NCBI GenBank assembly: GCA_005406025.1 | Contig: BGZK01000210.1 | Location: forward strand, 186,001-250,000 | Length of the DNA stretch: 64,000 nt | From: Eumeta japonica | Lineage: Eukaryota; Arthropoda; Insecta; Lepidoptera; Psychidae | Reading direction: 5' to 3' | Notes under the pieces: generated by a model | What the model saw: the letters and a program-made list of their open reading frames with translations, nothing else | Told to the model about the DNA's origin: nothing | Database searches by the model: none | Made by a program: the position numbers and the translations under genes | Part shown: in pieces, positions 47,099-59,569 of the stretch | How positions within the stretch are numbered: position 1 is the first letter of the stretch | Layout of the letters: every line of letters starts with the position of its first letter

Positions 47099-50095
47099 TT
47101 TAAAGATTTTTATACTTTAGTTTATGTATAAGGTGAAATAACGTATTTAATTTGTATTGAACAAGCGACCCAATTTTATTTTCTCACATTCGGGATAATA
47201 TTCTATAACAAGTATAAATGTGACGAGAAAAAACCACCCACGTACAAAGCTTCGACGAAATCTTTATATGCATATTTCAACGGATTTTTGAATAACTATG
47301 ACAAGATATTATGAATACACTATAAACAACTTATCCGTATATTGTTTATAAATTATGAAGCTTTCGAAATAGCCTTTTTGTCAATTTACGTATCTCCATT
47401 TATACTACCTTCCAAATAAAAATAAAGGAAATATTCGCAATACTGTTATAAATTTTGACAAAAATAATTGTCTTATGAGAGTTATCGTGACTTTGTGAAA
47501 ATATCCAAACAGGCCAAACAGGCAGTAATTTATAATGTTGCATAAAAATCAACTCGGCTTTAATTTTTTATACGACGTAATGTATCATAGACAAGATCTA
47601 CAAAAGCTAATATTTCACTGACGACTCTAAGGGATATCCGCACACTACTACTGATTGATTTTCGCTCCAGTTAAGTGCGTTATCGGGTCCGCCAGAAGTG
47701 GCGAGGGGGGCGCGCGGGTCCGCTCGGCCGCGTCGCAATTAAAAGGTAAGGAATCTCGCCGGAAGCCTGTTGACCCTCTGTTGTTGTTATCGGTCGTGTT
47801 TTCCTTGCCTTTTTTTTTCAGGGTCCTGCCGCCTTATGCTGAAAAGTTATTCGTCCGTTGTTGGCTTATTGTAACTGTGATGGCATATAGCAATTTGTTT
47901 CGTCTAAGTAGATTTGGATAAAATAGGCAATGGCAAACGAGCAGACAAGAGAGTGATCCTGTGAGACCCATCGGAATTAAGGAATATCAAAAACGGCCCG
48001 ATATTAATTTATGATTGGCATCAAGCGACTGGCGATATTGGACTATTGTTGCAACTTCGTATGCTAATGTTAAATGACGCCTTACGCATTCTTTGTGTGA
48101 ATAGTCGTTTACGTTAATTTATTATCTCTTGGAAATATTTAACATAAGCCTTTTTCGAATTGGAGAACACGACGTCTTGTTGACCCTTTCAACACTTTTA
48201 CGAAAAGTATGAAAATAAATAACTTCGGGGCATCGATGTGATATTCTTGGTGTACACTAACGTTTTGTACTTAGTCTGGGTAACTCTTGCAACATGACAG
48301 GCTCCAAGTCCAACTTTTTTTCGGGTTTAACGCAAAATAGTAATATTTATAACAGGAAAATTGATTGCTAATTGCGCAGGTACTTCTACTCGTCGGACAT
48401 GTTGCCTCTAATGTAAATCTAGTAAATATCTTTACAATTGTACGTGCTCGGTATCAAACCTGCTACTTTCTCTACAATACATTATATAATCTAAATGTTC
48501 TCTAAACAATACTGTTACCCTGATATCGCTCACTACTGCAGACCTTTTAATATAATAAAGATTAATAAATTTGTTATTGTCATATGTTAGATACATTGTC
48601 GTTTGTTTGATACTCTAAACTTAAAAACGGACACATGAAAATCTCGAAGAGATAAACAAGAATGATATGAAAATACACCTACTATTTAAATTCCGATGGT
48701 TCATTTATGTAAAAAAAAATTGTCCTCGAGGCAGTCCGTCACGGCTTTGGCTCGTAGGGTGTTATTATGCAAATACATGTGACTCCAACACACGACGCAC
48801 CTGAGAATAGCTCCTATATGCGCGGCTTACATGGGACTTATTTTTTTTTTCATTTAAGCGCAATTCCGTTTTTGGATTCCAATATTCCTTTTGTGTCATG
48901 GGAATAATACGAATTCAATAAAGTTTGTCTCATTAATTTTTAGGGGAACGAAAATGGACCACCGGAATTCTCATTCACTGGATAAAACAAAATAGCGGAA
49001 ATCGCTACTTCACATCTGTATTCTGTACAAGTATAGTATTTCACTGTTCGAGTCTGGCCATTTTTATGGCGCATTTAAGTTGACCACAACGTGATCTACC
49101 ATAATCTCAAAGAACCTTCCAAAAACACAACTAAATACTCCGTAAAAAGTAGTACTCGAGTGTTTTCTGTGACATCAGGGTATAGACCGATGTCTTGCTG
49201 AATAATAATAATAAATGCCGTTTTAATATGAAAAGTAAAGATATTTATATGACGAGCTTTGACGTTCTTAATGTTAATTATAAACTAATATCACATTAAA
49301 ACTTTCATCTCATCTACAGCAACCAAAATAACAAAAGACTTGTTGCTTGTATATTTTTATATTTCATGAATGCTAGTTTTTAAACGTAAATATTGTCAAA
49401 ATAGCAAAAGTATTATTATATAAAAAAGCAAATAAAAATCGGACTAGTTTCTAATAATATTCCAATACATTCTTCATATGTTACGCTTACATTATTTACT
49501 TTTTTTAAAAAAGAACAACAACTTTTCTTTTTCGATAATATAAAAATAATTGTAAGTCCGTGTAAGCCAAGCTTTACAAACTTTTATTGCAAGAATGTCA
49601 AAAATGTTACGAAATTAGATGGGACTTTTTGCGAACCAAAATGATTGCTTTTCAAATGTCCAACGATTTCTTCTTGCCCGAGGAGAAAAAAATTTCAAAA
49701 TTTAATGTTACATTTGAGTATCCTTTTCTCGGAACTGTTAACCATAAATACGGACAAAGTCATGGATGAATTATGGGGTTGCGCCAATAAATATTTTATT
49801 TTATAACCACTTTTTTGTTGGCTCTTTGTGGTTTAAAAGTAAATATATGATTAAAAATTTTATTATAAGTCATCTTGTTAACCCGTTTGTTGCCAGTGAA
49901 ATAATTCTGAGAGCTATTATTTTTATAATTCTTTTTATTATACTATAATTTTATCGAAGTTAGTGGAGTCAAAAGAGAATCCTCTTTACAAATTTATCAG
50001 TTGTAAGTGAACTCCAAAAGGGATAAAATGACTGTTTCCGAGTATTGCCACTTAACCTGAAAAATGCTTTTATTTTTAGATGTATTTTTAATAGC
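46626..50095. other. No gene recognised
   Basis: AT-rich with a 27-bp TA run at 47072-47098. A small GC-rich patch at about 47685-47745 (GGCGAGGGGGGCGCGCGGG) is followed by a pyrimidine tract and CAGGGT near 47820, reminiscent of a splice acceptor, but no supported exon follows. Confidence 0.45.
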
Positions 50096-50099
50096 ATTT

Positions 50100-50265
50100 C
50101 TAAGAAACCAATAACTATGCGAGCCACCAGAGACTAAGTGGTCATTGACACCCATGAATACACATTCTTAGAGAAGTCACCAGTGCGTTGCTGGTCTCCA
50201 CATTAAGATTTGGATATCTGACAGAAGCGGGAGTGAGGGTGATAGAAAGGAAAACGGGTCATAAA
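50100..50265 (-). repeat. Lepidopteran-type SINE fragment, copy E
   Basis: On the reverse strand: CAGCAACGCACTGGTGAC, gaatgtgtattcatgggtgt and ggtggctcgcat, the same order as copy A. Decayed. Confidence 0.45.
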
Positions 50266-52584
50266 CACGAATCAATTGTTTATAATGTTTATATAGCAAG
50301 TTTATACGTTCAGGGAGGGTATAATATTAAAAATCGTGGTTTTGGTGACATATCAGGCTAAAATCAAGTTACAATTATGCATATTGTCCAATATCGATTT
50401 TTACTGCATTGTAGTTTATTTCTAAGCGTGCATGCTACGTTTGCGGTTAGATGGTGAACAAAATATTCCAAAGCACGAAGCGCAATCCTACTTAAATTTA
50501 ATATACATGCTCGGTAATAATAAATTGTACAACGATGTTACTAGTGGTTTATTTATAATGATAAAAAAATAGTTAATAACTAAATCTACTCTACGTATAG
50601 TTATTCAGTTATCAATGCGATTGGTTATTAAAAGAGCTGTTTTAACTATATGCTGATGTTTGATGTGCGTGTTTTTCATGGAAACAGTAAAATCTTGCAT
50701 CCTTTGTGTTCATAAAAAATTGTCATCTCACAATGCGAAGCGTGCTTTTAAAAGCTTTCCGAATACATAATTTTTTTTAGGAAACAATTGCATTTTACAT
50801 CAAAATTAGAGGCACGTATATTTTTTGAAAGAAAAGATTTTAATGATTTTTTTTTAATTAAAATTTTCAAACGCGTTTGCAAAATATCTTTCCAAAGATT
50901 CTTTGTTTAAGCAGCGTAAAGGCTTATGCATTAACACGATTACATACTTCAATTAGTAGCCAATCCAAAAAACTTGATTTTTCAAGTAATTTGTGAAATA
51001 TATAAACAAATACCTAAAAGTAACAAGTAGAAACGCTATGTTTTAAAGAAACGATTTACAAACTTTAAGTCGAAATATCTTTGAAACTAAAGTCACCATA
51101 TCTATTTTTTTCAGATGGCAAGAAAGGAAATTTCTTGTTGAAAGCAAGAAATTTTCAAATTTTTAATTAAATCGACACACTTACATGAATAAATTAATTA
51201 GATGGCAAGGGAACAACGTCCTAATGTTATATGGCAAAGGGATGCTTTGCATTGCATGACAGCGGCCCGTTTAACGAGGTTGTGTCGGTTGTTTTAACAC
51301 TCCTTACACCCTGGTGGATGTGACGGTTGGCAATTTCCTGAGGATGTGCCTGGTTGGCATGAAACATACGTAGAATTAACAATTTAACGGTTAGCTTAAT
51401 AAGATAATTATAAAAATAAATAACACTTGCTTAGGTGTTCGATATCTGTCAATCCTCTGGAATCAATATTCAATCATTTGGATAGAGATTCGTAGTGGAG
51501 AGGCAGATTCGATGGTCAGCAGTGGGTTGCATGCTGCATGTTAATGCATGTTGCAGGCGGCAAGCGTCTACTATTGATTTCCGCGAATTAACACCTCACA
51601 CAATACAATAAAGGGATGATAATAATGTTTCATATCTCTCAGTTTGGTTCAAGCTGTCGATACATTTTCATCTGGTTTTGAGTCTTGTTCTGAGGCTTGT
51701 GTAAAATCGATCACATACACTGCGTATATGATTGATTTTCATATAAAATAAACGCATAAAGAAAATTATTAAAAAGAAACTTACTAGGGATATCGTCCTA
51801 CAAAATCTGTAAATGATATTTTTCAAGGTCTTGAGTAATTTTATTACATTTATATTCTTCAAAACGCAATGGGTCATCGTCGATTGATGTCTGATTTATC
51901 GTGATGAAATCGAAGACAATATGTATTTATAATTTGTAAGTTTTAGTATTTTTCAATAAAATTGTAAGTGAGATTAATTTTTATGATAAATTATAGTCTT
52001 TTTTTTGTTTACTGAAAAATCAAAATTAGAATGATACATATATGACATTATCGGTTATCATTTTTAAAACAATAATGCATAATTAATAGAATATTTGTGG
52101 AAAAACAAGAAATAATTTATTTTTTTTACAAATGATTTTTTTATATTCACTTACTTCGTGCAATTAATTTCTTTAATGATTTTGATATTTCCATGTTATT
52201 TAGTTTTGAATTTGAAAAGAGGAGGTTCTAAATTCACTTGTATATAAACATATATGATTACGCATAACTTCTTTGTTCATGAATCGATTTGAGTGATTGT
52301 TTTTGTATTAAGTTGAATATATTTCCAGGTCATTACATTTTAACTCCACTATTACTGGACCTTTAACTTTAAATATACACCAGGAAACTCCCCAAACCCG
52401 AATAATAAATCTATAACGATTGAGATATTTTTAAGTTTTTGACGGTCTCAAAACGACATAGGCACCTTATTAAGGTCATGGGCGAGCTGAACTGGACTGG
52501 ATATAGAGTATGAAGACATATAACTGAAGTTCTTAACCACATAAAGTATGGATTGAATTAACATGGATTACATCCTCGTATCCT
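50266..52584. other. No gene recognised
   Basis: AT-rich. A 12-bp-arm hairpin lies at 51126-51156 (GGAAATTTCTTG / CAAGAAATTTTC). Repeated GCATG(T/C)TGCATG phrases occur at 51526-51560. Confidence 0.5.
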
Positions 52585-52742
52585 ACACCAGAAGATGATG
52601 TAGCCATGAGGATTTCCTCCTACGATGGAAATTGATGGAATGCAGTCTGGAGGGTTTCCTCCAACACCAGAGAAGGATATAGGTGTGAGAGTTTCCTTCT
52701 ACGATGGAACTCTTCAACGGCGATACAGACTTGATAATGACA
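52585..52742. repeat. Two-copy tandem repeat, 79-bp unit
   Basis: Units start at 52585 and 52664 with ACACCAGA. Both continue with a g(a/t)gaggatttcctcctacgatggaa-type segment (second: gagagtttccttctacgatggaa). Diverged copies. The two-copy unit recalls part of an unknown larger repeat. Confidence 0.65.
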
Positions 52743-54740
52743 TGGATAGACTTGGAACTTTATATAGAGACTGTTCTGAATCATAACAATTAGTCGTCGG
52801 CCGTCGGAGCCGTGACACACAATTTTACACATGTATTATACTGAAACTTTCCACGTATTATTTTAAGATTTTTGAAAGCGGTTTTTTATTTCTTTTTTTA
52901 ATGTTCATTTATTTAATTATCTTGTAATAAATAGGTACAAAAATGTATGATTGATTTCGTTGATTATAGAATACTTAATATTAAATTATTGATATATCTA
53001 TTGTTAAGGTAACATGTGATTATATTAAGTAAGTTAAAATGATTAAGATTCGAACTTATTACAAATGACTTTTAAAACATATAATTAATTATAATTTGAA
53101 TTGAAATCGTTAAAAATACATATTAAACTACAAATTAAATGACGTAGCTAAAAATCATAAGTAATTAATTACATAATTAATTAATTTATTAAATTTTATA
53201 GTTTAAAAGTAATTAAAAATGTGATTTATTTCTAATGTTATTTCTTTCAGTACTGAAACACTTTGAATAATTCAGTATGAGAAATAAAAAAAAGTCCTAT
53301 CGTAAAAAAAAACAATAATAATCATGAAGAATTCTCAATGGGCACGGAATTTGAAATCATCGTACAGGGGTTCAAAGAATCTATATCTATATAAGACTAT
53401 AATCTTACTAACACTCAAGTAGGCGACATTGAGCCAATCACTATTTACCACGTCACACCCATATTTCGAGTACTCTATTTTTAAAATAAAAAATATTTGA
53501 CTATAAAAATAAAAAAAAATTATAAACTAAATTATTTAAAATTTTACAATGTTTCAGCGCATTAGCCTTATGATTGGTTAGCATTTACTTATGATTAAAA
53601 TAAAAAAAAACAGGAAGTATTTTTTGATTGAATGCTTATTTCCTATGAATTCATAAAATTACGTTAAGTCCACTGTGCAAGTACAGTACAGCCGTCGTTG
53701 CTAGAATGTCATTAACTAAACGACACTTGTTTAACTCCTCCTGTTCTTGACAAAAACTCGTATTTACAAGATTTTTCTCAAGCACTACGTAGCCTTAACT
53801 ACACAGAAAAAAAAAGAAAGAAAGAAGAAATTTTATATAGGGCAAATAAATACTTTCTAACAGTGTACGAGCTTCCAGTAGGTAACTGGTAAGTTAGTAA
53901 ACGTGGCGTGCCATCTTTGGTAGAAGATGGCCTCAGATTGTACGTTATTGGCATCTATAGGAGATACCCATGTCTAATGTTAGACGTCTTACGTCTAAAA
54001 TGAACTGAATGAACAGTGTATACAAATCAACTGAATATTTAAATTTAGTAATATTTAAACCGATTTAAAGGAAGTAGCCAGTTTGACCGCTACGGTATAA
54101 CTGGTTTTCTGAGCTAAACGACACGACACAACTGTTAGTCAGCGCAAACGTCATCCATACAGTTAACTCAGTCCGTTCGTACATCATGCGTTATTTAACC
54201 CTTAGTGCGGTTTGGTAACCATTATCCTCAAACGACACTTTAGTGAATTTTAGTCTTGTAAGATCGGTACGGTGTTACACCAGAAGCGAAATAAGCCAGT
54301 GTAAGACGGCTGATAGCAATTGAATCTAAAAACTTGTATTATATCAAATTAATTTTCATGTCATGATATTATTGCTTGTTATCTATAACACCAAAGAAGT
54401 GAAAAATCAATAAACAAGGCATCAGGACGTGTATAGTTTTCATTCGACACTCGAGCGCCGTTCATTTAATCACATGTGATGTTACTTACGGATTTGCTAA
54501 TCAATCGTGCTGTGATTTAGAAAAAAAAATACCTACTTATAGAACAGATATGGTAGTTGCACACGATTTAAAACTATAAGCGTTTTTTTTTATTTTCTAT
54601 TCATTTAAACAAAAACTGTTTTCACTCAAAACGTTGTGACTGACGAACGGACAGTGAGATAGTAGACTGTTGCCTTCGTATCTCTTGATTTGAGTTTGGT
54701 TGGAATATGATTAGGACATATTCATAACGCTAAAACAAGT
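52743..54740. other. AT-rich sequence, nothing recognised
   Basis: The stretch at about 53690-54300 is less AT-rich but shows no motif or frame. Confidence 0.5.
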
Positions 54741-54764
54741 GGCTCTACCCTTATGGGTAGAGCC
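54741..54764. repeat. Perfect 10-bp-arm hairpin
   Basis: GGCTCTACCC, TTAT loop, GGGTAGAGCC. It resembles a rho-independent stem but is not followed by T-run context expected of one and is not next to a gene, so it is treated as a foldback. Confidence 0.8.
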
Positions 54765-54782
54765 GTTTGTTTTATAAGGTAT

Positions 54783-54894
54783 AAGGTCATAATTCCTCCA
54801 TCAATCAATCTATTCTTCATAATAAGAAGAATAAATAATACCGACCTCTTCTTATCATGAAGAATAGTTTGATTAATGGAGGAATTGTGACCTT
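54783..54894. repeat. Foldback with 48-bp arms
   Basis: Arms 54783-54830 and 54847-54894 are complementary with four mismatches in 48 around a 16-nt centre. The right arm (GGAGGAATTGTGACCTT) joins directly to the 3' tail of the tRNA-derived SINE at 54895. The left arm therefore looks like an inverted copy of the SINE-adjacent DNA. Confidence 0.9.
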
Positions 54895-55107
54895 GTACCC
54901 TCTAGGCGGACTGGTAACAGTGCTCGTCGTCACCAATGCAATGATAACGTCTGCAACCGATGGCTTAATGTCATTTCTTAAGCAAAATGTGAACGGTTTG
55001 ATTCGATTTAAGTTCAAAACTCATTGATGAATTCACCCGTGATCAGATTCGAACCCGTCACAGTCTGTTGCTAAGATGTTGCTCTTATCCACCGAGCCAC
55101 TACTCTT
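54895..55107 (-). repeat. tRNA-derived SINE, copy 2
   Basis: On the reverse strand it starts GAGTAGTGGCTCGGTGGATA (A-box-like TGGCTCGGTGG) and has a good B box GGTTCGAATC about 30 nt later. The unrelated body follows: atgagttttgaacttaaatc, cgttatcattgcattggtga and a tail cgcctagagggtac. The copy at 27285-27482 aligns along its length. The tRNA-like part lacks a consistent acceptor stem, so it is a SINE head and not a tRNA gene. Confidence 0.75.
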
Positions 55108-55539
55108 TTTAGGGTGGAAACACCTCAATCTTAAGTACAAACGTTGTAGAAGGGAATTAAGTATAGGAGAGTGCTTAAAATTTGACAAATATGAAGAATT
55201 AAAGTGACGACACTTAGGGACCATACCCTCTTTAGCTATGAAACTGAACATAATTATTTTAGTGTAACATTAATTTTCAAAAAAAAATATATGATTTTGA
55301 TTATAAAATATGCTTGCACAATTTGCACCCAAACCGTACTAGTCAATTGATTAGGAAAATTACACATATGCTAATATTTTGTGACTTTATTTTTTTTACA
55401 ATTTTTTTATTCACATTTCTGTATATGGTCTTAAGCAGGTTTACAATACCAAAATATTTCGGTAACATAATACCGTTATTGCGTTATGAGTGTTACAAGA
55501 ACCAGGGCATCAGCGCGTAACGTCCAACCATCGCTCGCA
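55108..55539. other. AT-rich sequence, nothing recognised
   Basis: No gene identified; frames at 55033-55251 and 55314-55520 have no motif. Confidence 0.5.
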
Positions 55540-55800
55540 TTTATTTACGTACATATCGACGCCACATGCGGAGCGATATAACTGCGCGTACGCAGCATTA
55601 GAGCTGGTGTTCTTCGCGTTTCGATACGCAGTGAACGTAGTCTGCGACGGTTACGTTAGTCGCGGCGGTCACGCGCCGTCGCTCTGTCGCTCCAACTAAT
55701 TGCTGCCCAGGATGAAGTGGCCGTCCAATAGGAACGCTTCTGCAATTCCGTCTTTGTTCCAAATGGCGCTTGTTTCATTCGTGAATTGCGCAAGACGTTG
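55540..55800. other. GC-rich island, candidate regulatory element
   Basis: CpG-rich block (GTTAGTCGCGGCGGTCACGC) with moderately AT-rich edges. No coding motif. Confidence 0.35.
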
Positions 55801-56509
55801 ATGACTGTGATTTGGTGCTTATGTGCTCGTGTAGCATTTCAGATAGGGTAAATGTTTTATGTAACATTACTATCTGAGTAACATTTGTAGTACTTATCAA
55901 AGTAAAATTTAGTTCTAAGCTAAATATGTTTTCCTTAATATTTAATTATATTTTCTAGCTTTGGACGTATAATAAATTCCTTATTCTTTATATTCTTGCT
56001 ATCATTGATACCAATGATAATGTTGCAAACTAGGCTCATAAACGAAATATATTTTTTTTTATAGAATTCACAAGATGCTAGTATGTGAACTACCCCAGCT
56101 AGCGATCGCCGTCACTCACGGTAACTCATAACTAGAGGACAGTCCCTGATATGTCGGCAACCTTTTAAAAATCGCCGACAGAAAGACCGGAAGCACTGAT
56201 TAAAGAAGTAAGATCGAAAACAAGCACTGGAAGATATTCATAAATAGGAAGAAGTTTCCGACAGAAGAAGCATGCTCGAACAGAAAGTAAATCGTTATCA
56301 TGATGATCCGGTCCGATTTCAAGAAGAAGTGAAGACAGCCCTTGACAGAATGTAGACCGTAAGCAAGTAGGAGATTAACGAAACGCACGATTGGCTTGGT
56401 AGCTCTAGCATTAATATTGAAAGCCACGACCAACAACTTGTGTAAGTATTGGGAAGAGTACAAGAATGTAAGATTTTAAGTAAAATATCCGAAGCTACTG
56501 TTGTGACCC

Positions 56510-56885
56510 GAGTGCAATGGCTGGAAAATTCAAAGTTCCTTTATTTGCCGGAACCTTATCATGGTCGGCATACAAATTGCAGTTTGGGGCCGTAATGTGG
56601 GAAATGGATGGAACCAAGAGCAAACTCAGATTGCATTAACTTTGGGCCTTCATGTTGGCGTGATCATGGTCTTAGAGGCACTGAGAGTGCAAGTGACGTT
56701 CAAGCGACTAAAGAAAGCCTTAGAAGCTTAGTATGCCAACGGTTACCTGGAAGAAACTTACAGTGCTCAGCTTAAAAATAGGATGTAGCTGTACAACAAA
56801 TCTTTGCAGCGGTGGGCTATTGAATGTGAAAAGTAGATATGCTGATGCAAACCAAGTACTAGCTGTGCAACTGTAAACACCTATA
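56510..56885 (+). pseudogene. Ty3/gypsy Gag fragment
   Basis: Readable pieces in gag order: KFPLFAGTLSWSAYKLQFGA, then in another frame NQEQTQIALTLGLHVGV, VMVLEALRV-like sequence, FKRLKKALEA, YANGYLEETYSAQLKNRM, LQRWAIECEK and finally YADANQVLAV. This matches the capsid-like gag of insect Ty3/gypsy elements (an LEETYRAQLKxR block followed by LQxWAxExERL), recalled from memory. No zinc knuckle is seen. Stops lie inside each block. Confidence 0.7.
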
Positions 56886-56924
56886 ATCATACATATAATG
56901 TGGGTACATGATGGGTTTCGTTAG

Positions 56925-57935
56925 TTGCAGATATCGCTGGAACATGCCTGATAACATCATTATCAACAGAGACTACTTCACCAAATATTCGAAAGCAATC
57001 AGATAATATCAGTTACGGAGGAATTCTTTGATAAGGTGTTCTAGCGATTTGAAATCCTCTTGAAAATTCAAACCGACCAGAACCGGCGAGAACTTCGCCA
57101 GTTTTTTACAAACTTCTCGAATGCTGGTTGTGTCCACAGTTTAACCAATGGTATGGTAGAGGCGTTCAACTAAACTTTAGCAAATGACATCTTGCAATAG
57201 AGTTTGAAAGACACAAGGATTGGAATCGACATATGTTCGTAATCTTGTACCTTTTATCCTGTTGAAACGTAGTACACAAAAGCACAAATGTTACGTTAGT
57301 TGTCGTGGTCTTCGATCGGGAGCTGTAAATATCAGCAAACCCATCGATTGGTATTGACTTGGACGTACTACAATATAAAAGTGATTACGCGAATTCCCTC
57401 AGGAAACAGATCGATCACGTTAATCATATTGTAGTAGAGCAAAAAGTGGTAGAGCTATACTATGGTCTGTTTGGCTGAAGCACAAAAATGGGTCGATTCG
57501 ACCGGTGAGGCACCATACTCTCACCTTAAAGTAACAGCTTCCACTGTTGCGTTGCGAGAGTTTCGGTGGTTCACCACCTCTCCATTACTTCAATGCCCCT
57601 ACGTCAATCCCTTTCTATCATATATCTATTGCTACCCAAGAGTCCGGAAATGCACTGATGACGCCTCTTGGATCGCGAGTGTCCATGGGCGGCAATGACC
57701 AAAAATAATTAGAAGATGAAGACTTGTTAGGACCAATTCAAACAAACAATGAAAATATAATAAAGGAGCGTTGGTGCGATTACACAACCCTATTCGACAT
57801 AAGGGAAAGTCCTTAGAAACCGCTACCAAAATCGGAGAGACCTAATAGAGTAGTCACTTGAATTAACGATGTCACTTATTGTATCTAACATAGTCCAGAA
57901 AGGATAAAAAAAAAGGTTCAAATAGATTGTATCAG
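56925..57935 (+). pseudogene. Ty3/gypsy integrase and Pol C-terminus, split by a SINE
   Basis: VADIAG and DYFTKYSKA mark the start of the catalytic core. IQTDQNRRELRQFF corresponds to the TDQGxNFE block, and NGMVEAFN to the GMVExFN block with the glutamate kept. KHKDWNRH-like sequence and VVVVFDREL follow, then SDYANSLRKQIDHVNHIVVE. A SINE occupies 57464-57703. After it KMKT, RLHNPIRHKGKSLET and INDVTYCI represent the usual RMKTRYD, VWLYNPxRxKGxSPKL and INDVVYRI blocks. Frames shift repeatedly, so it is non-functional. Confidence 0.75.
57464..57703 (+). repeat. Lepidopteran-type SINE, copy C, nested in the gypsy relic
   Basis: Contains taaagtaacag, gagtttcggtggttcacc, CCAAGAGTCCGGAAATGCACT and GCGAGTGTCCATGGGCGGCA. 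Host gypsy coding resumes within a few bases of both edges, which fixes its limits closely. A target-site duplication was not clear. Confidence 0.65.
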
Positions 57936-58655
57936 TGTACTAAATTGATATTTGTACAATTTATGTCGTTGTCGAGTTAGAGGAAAACTTATAGAAAAAC
58001 TGATAGGAAAACAGAGAGTAGCTAACAAATATGTTAGTAGTGGTATAATAACAATGCTGTTATTATGCAACTACTATTACAATAAATTTAAATAAAATTT
58101 ATTTGGCTTCTGTTGAGCTATGAAAAGATATACAGACAGACAGAGAAAGAAAAAGTAGCGTAAGTCCTTCCTTCCTTCAAGCTATCTACATATTGTTTTG
58201 ACAGGCGTTCGAGCAAAGCCAGATGTAATTAGATTTTTTTATGTGTGTATCTAGTCAATTTAGACGGCGTCCGGCTTTGTTAGGCATTTAACATTTAATC
58301 TATCAAAATAAAATAAAAACAATATGAATTTTTATTCCAAATACGTCTGACAAGGCTAAATGTTTCCCATAGCATAATTTGCTGGTTTTAACCAGAACTG
58401 TATATAAATATTAAATAAAACAAGTTTTTATATTTAATGTTGATATATAAAATCTTGTTTTTTGCAAAGATCGTTTATCGGGTATAACATTATTTCGAAT
58501 AAATTAAATGGCAGTTGTAAACATTAGAAATATAGTATTTCGTACGGCTGTTAGATAGAAATTGAATTGACCTTTTAAGACTACATGATTTACAAAAATA
58601 TATGATGCCCATAAAACAATTAAAACATATCAAAGCGTCGGCCGACCCAAAACGA
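57936..58655. other. AT-rich sequence without a recognisable gene
   Basis: A short (GACA)n-like run at 58132-58150 and a CGTCCGGCTTTGTTAGG phrase near 58268 hint at decayed dispersed repeats. Confidence 0.45.
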
Positions 58656-58880
58656 AAATCAGAGAATTATTTCAACTCGGACATATAATTTGACGCGGAA
58701 GACGTTCACGACGCACGGGCAATAAAAACAGTTAGACACGCGCAATTCATAGGCGACGACCCGCCCGGCCGTCGGATCTATGGCTACTAATTGCGGCCGA
58801 TGCGATCGGGCGACGCACGCCTTGTCGTTGCACGCGGGACAGACGGACGGACGTAATGAACGAGGTGGAGCCGAATGCTT
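58656..58880. other. GC-rich island, candidate regulatory element
   Basis: CpG-rich block (GGCGACGACCCGCCCGGCCG) containing CTACTAATTGCGGCC, a homeodomain-type core. No frame of note. Confidence 0.4.
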
Positions 58881-59569
58881 GAGTAAAAATTTTCTTATTT
58901 CGGGGTTTTTGGGTCGGACCGGCAGACGTTAATGGGCGAGGTGGACGAATGTATTTATGAATAACAGAATTTTATTATGTATAACAAAATAAAATAAAAT
59001 TATTTAAAACAATTTGAAACAAACACAGGGAAACCACGAACAAGGCAGCGCTTAACTCTAGTTTCTGACTAGACATATTTCAACGTTCTTGAATCGAAGT
59101 AATGTCGAATAGTTATAGTGTTGTTATAAACACTAAATGAATAATGAAAATAAATGTAGGAAAAAAATCACTATGGCAATGGCTAAATGGGTTTGTTTAT
59201 TTGTTTTTTTTTCATAACTTGTTAATTTTAGTAAATTTTAGTGTACAGAACAAATCCGAATATTCAAATAGACCTTCACAACATTTGAACATAATTAGAA
59301 GGGACATAACAACTAAGGTTTGACAAAATATTTAACGTCTTATGAAAATAATTAGAGCATTCTGACGAATCAAAACGAATTAATACCGGTTTTTAATTTT
59401 ATGAGATTAATTATTTAAACTAAAAATATAACTTATCAGATGAGTATAACATATCAGATCAGTAAATTAATTAATATTCGTACGGATATAGTTGCAATTA
59501 TGGTGGATTTTGTTTTTATAACAATCTGTTGATATATTATTGACATTGTCAATCTAAGCATAAACGTTA
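58881..59569. other. AT-rich sequence, nothing recognised
   Basis: No gene or repeat identified. Confidence 0.5.

Larger units (their letters stand above)
56460..57935 (+). mobile_element. Ty3/gypsy-type retrotransposon relic with nested SINE
   Basis: Gag, integrase and Pol C-terminus follow in order on the top strand, with protease, RT and RNase H missing between gag and integrase. A SINE (57464-57703) interrupts the integrase C-terminal region and the element resumes after it with KMKT and RLHNPIRHKGKSLET. LTRs were not recognised. The DNA at 56150-56460 probably includes decayed gag N-terminus. Numerous stops and frameshifts. Confidence 0.75.

Noticed and set aside
47800..47830. Splice acceptor (pyrimidine run then CAG) starting an exon
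   Set aside because: The following frame has no motif and soon stops; the pyrimidine run is common in this composition.
54741..54764. Rho-independent terminator
   Set aside because: Stem-loop only, eukaryotic context and no gene upstream.
55020..55107. tRNA gene on the reverse strand
   Set aside because: A and B boxes are present, but no acceptor-stem pairing fits and a SINE body follows; a second decayed copy exists.
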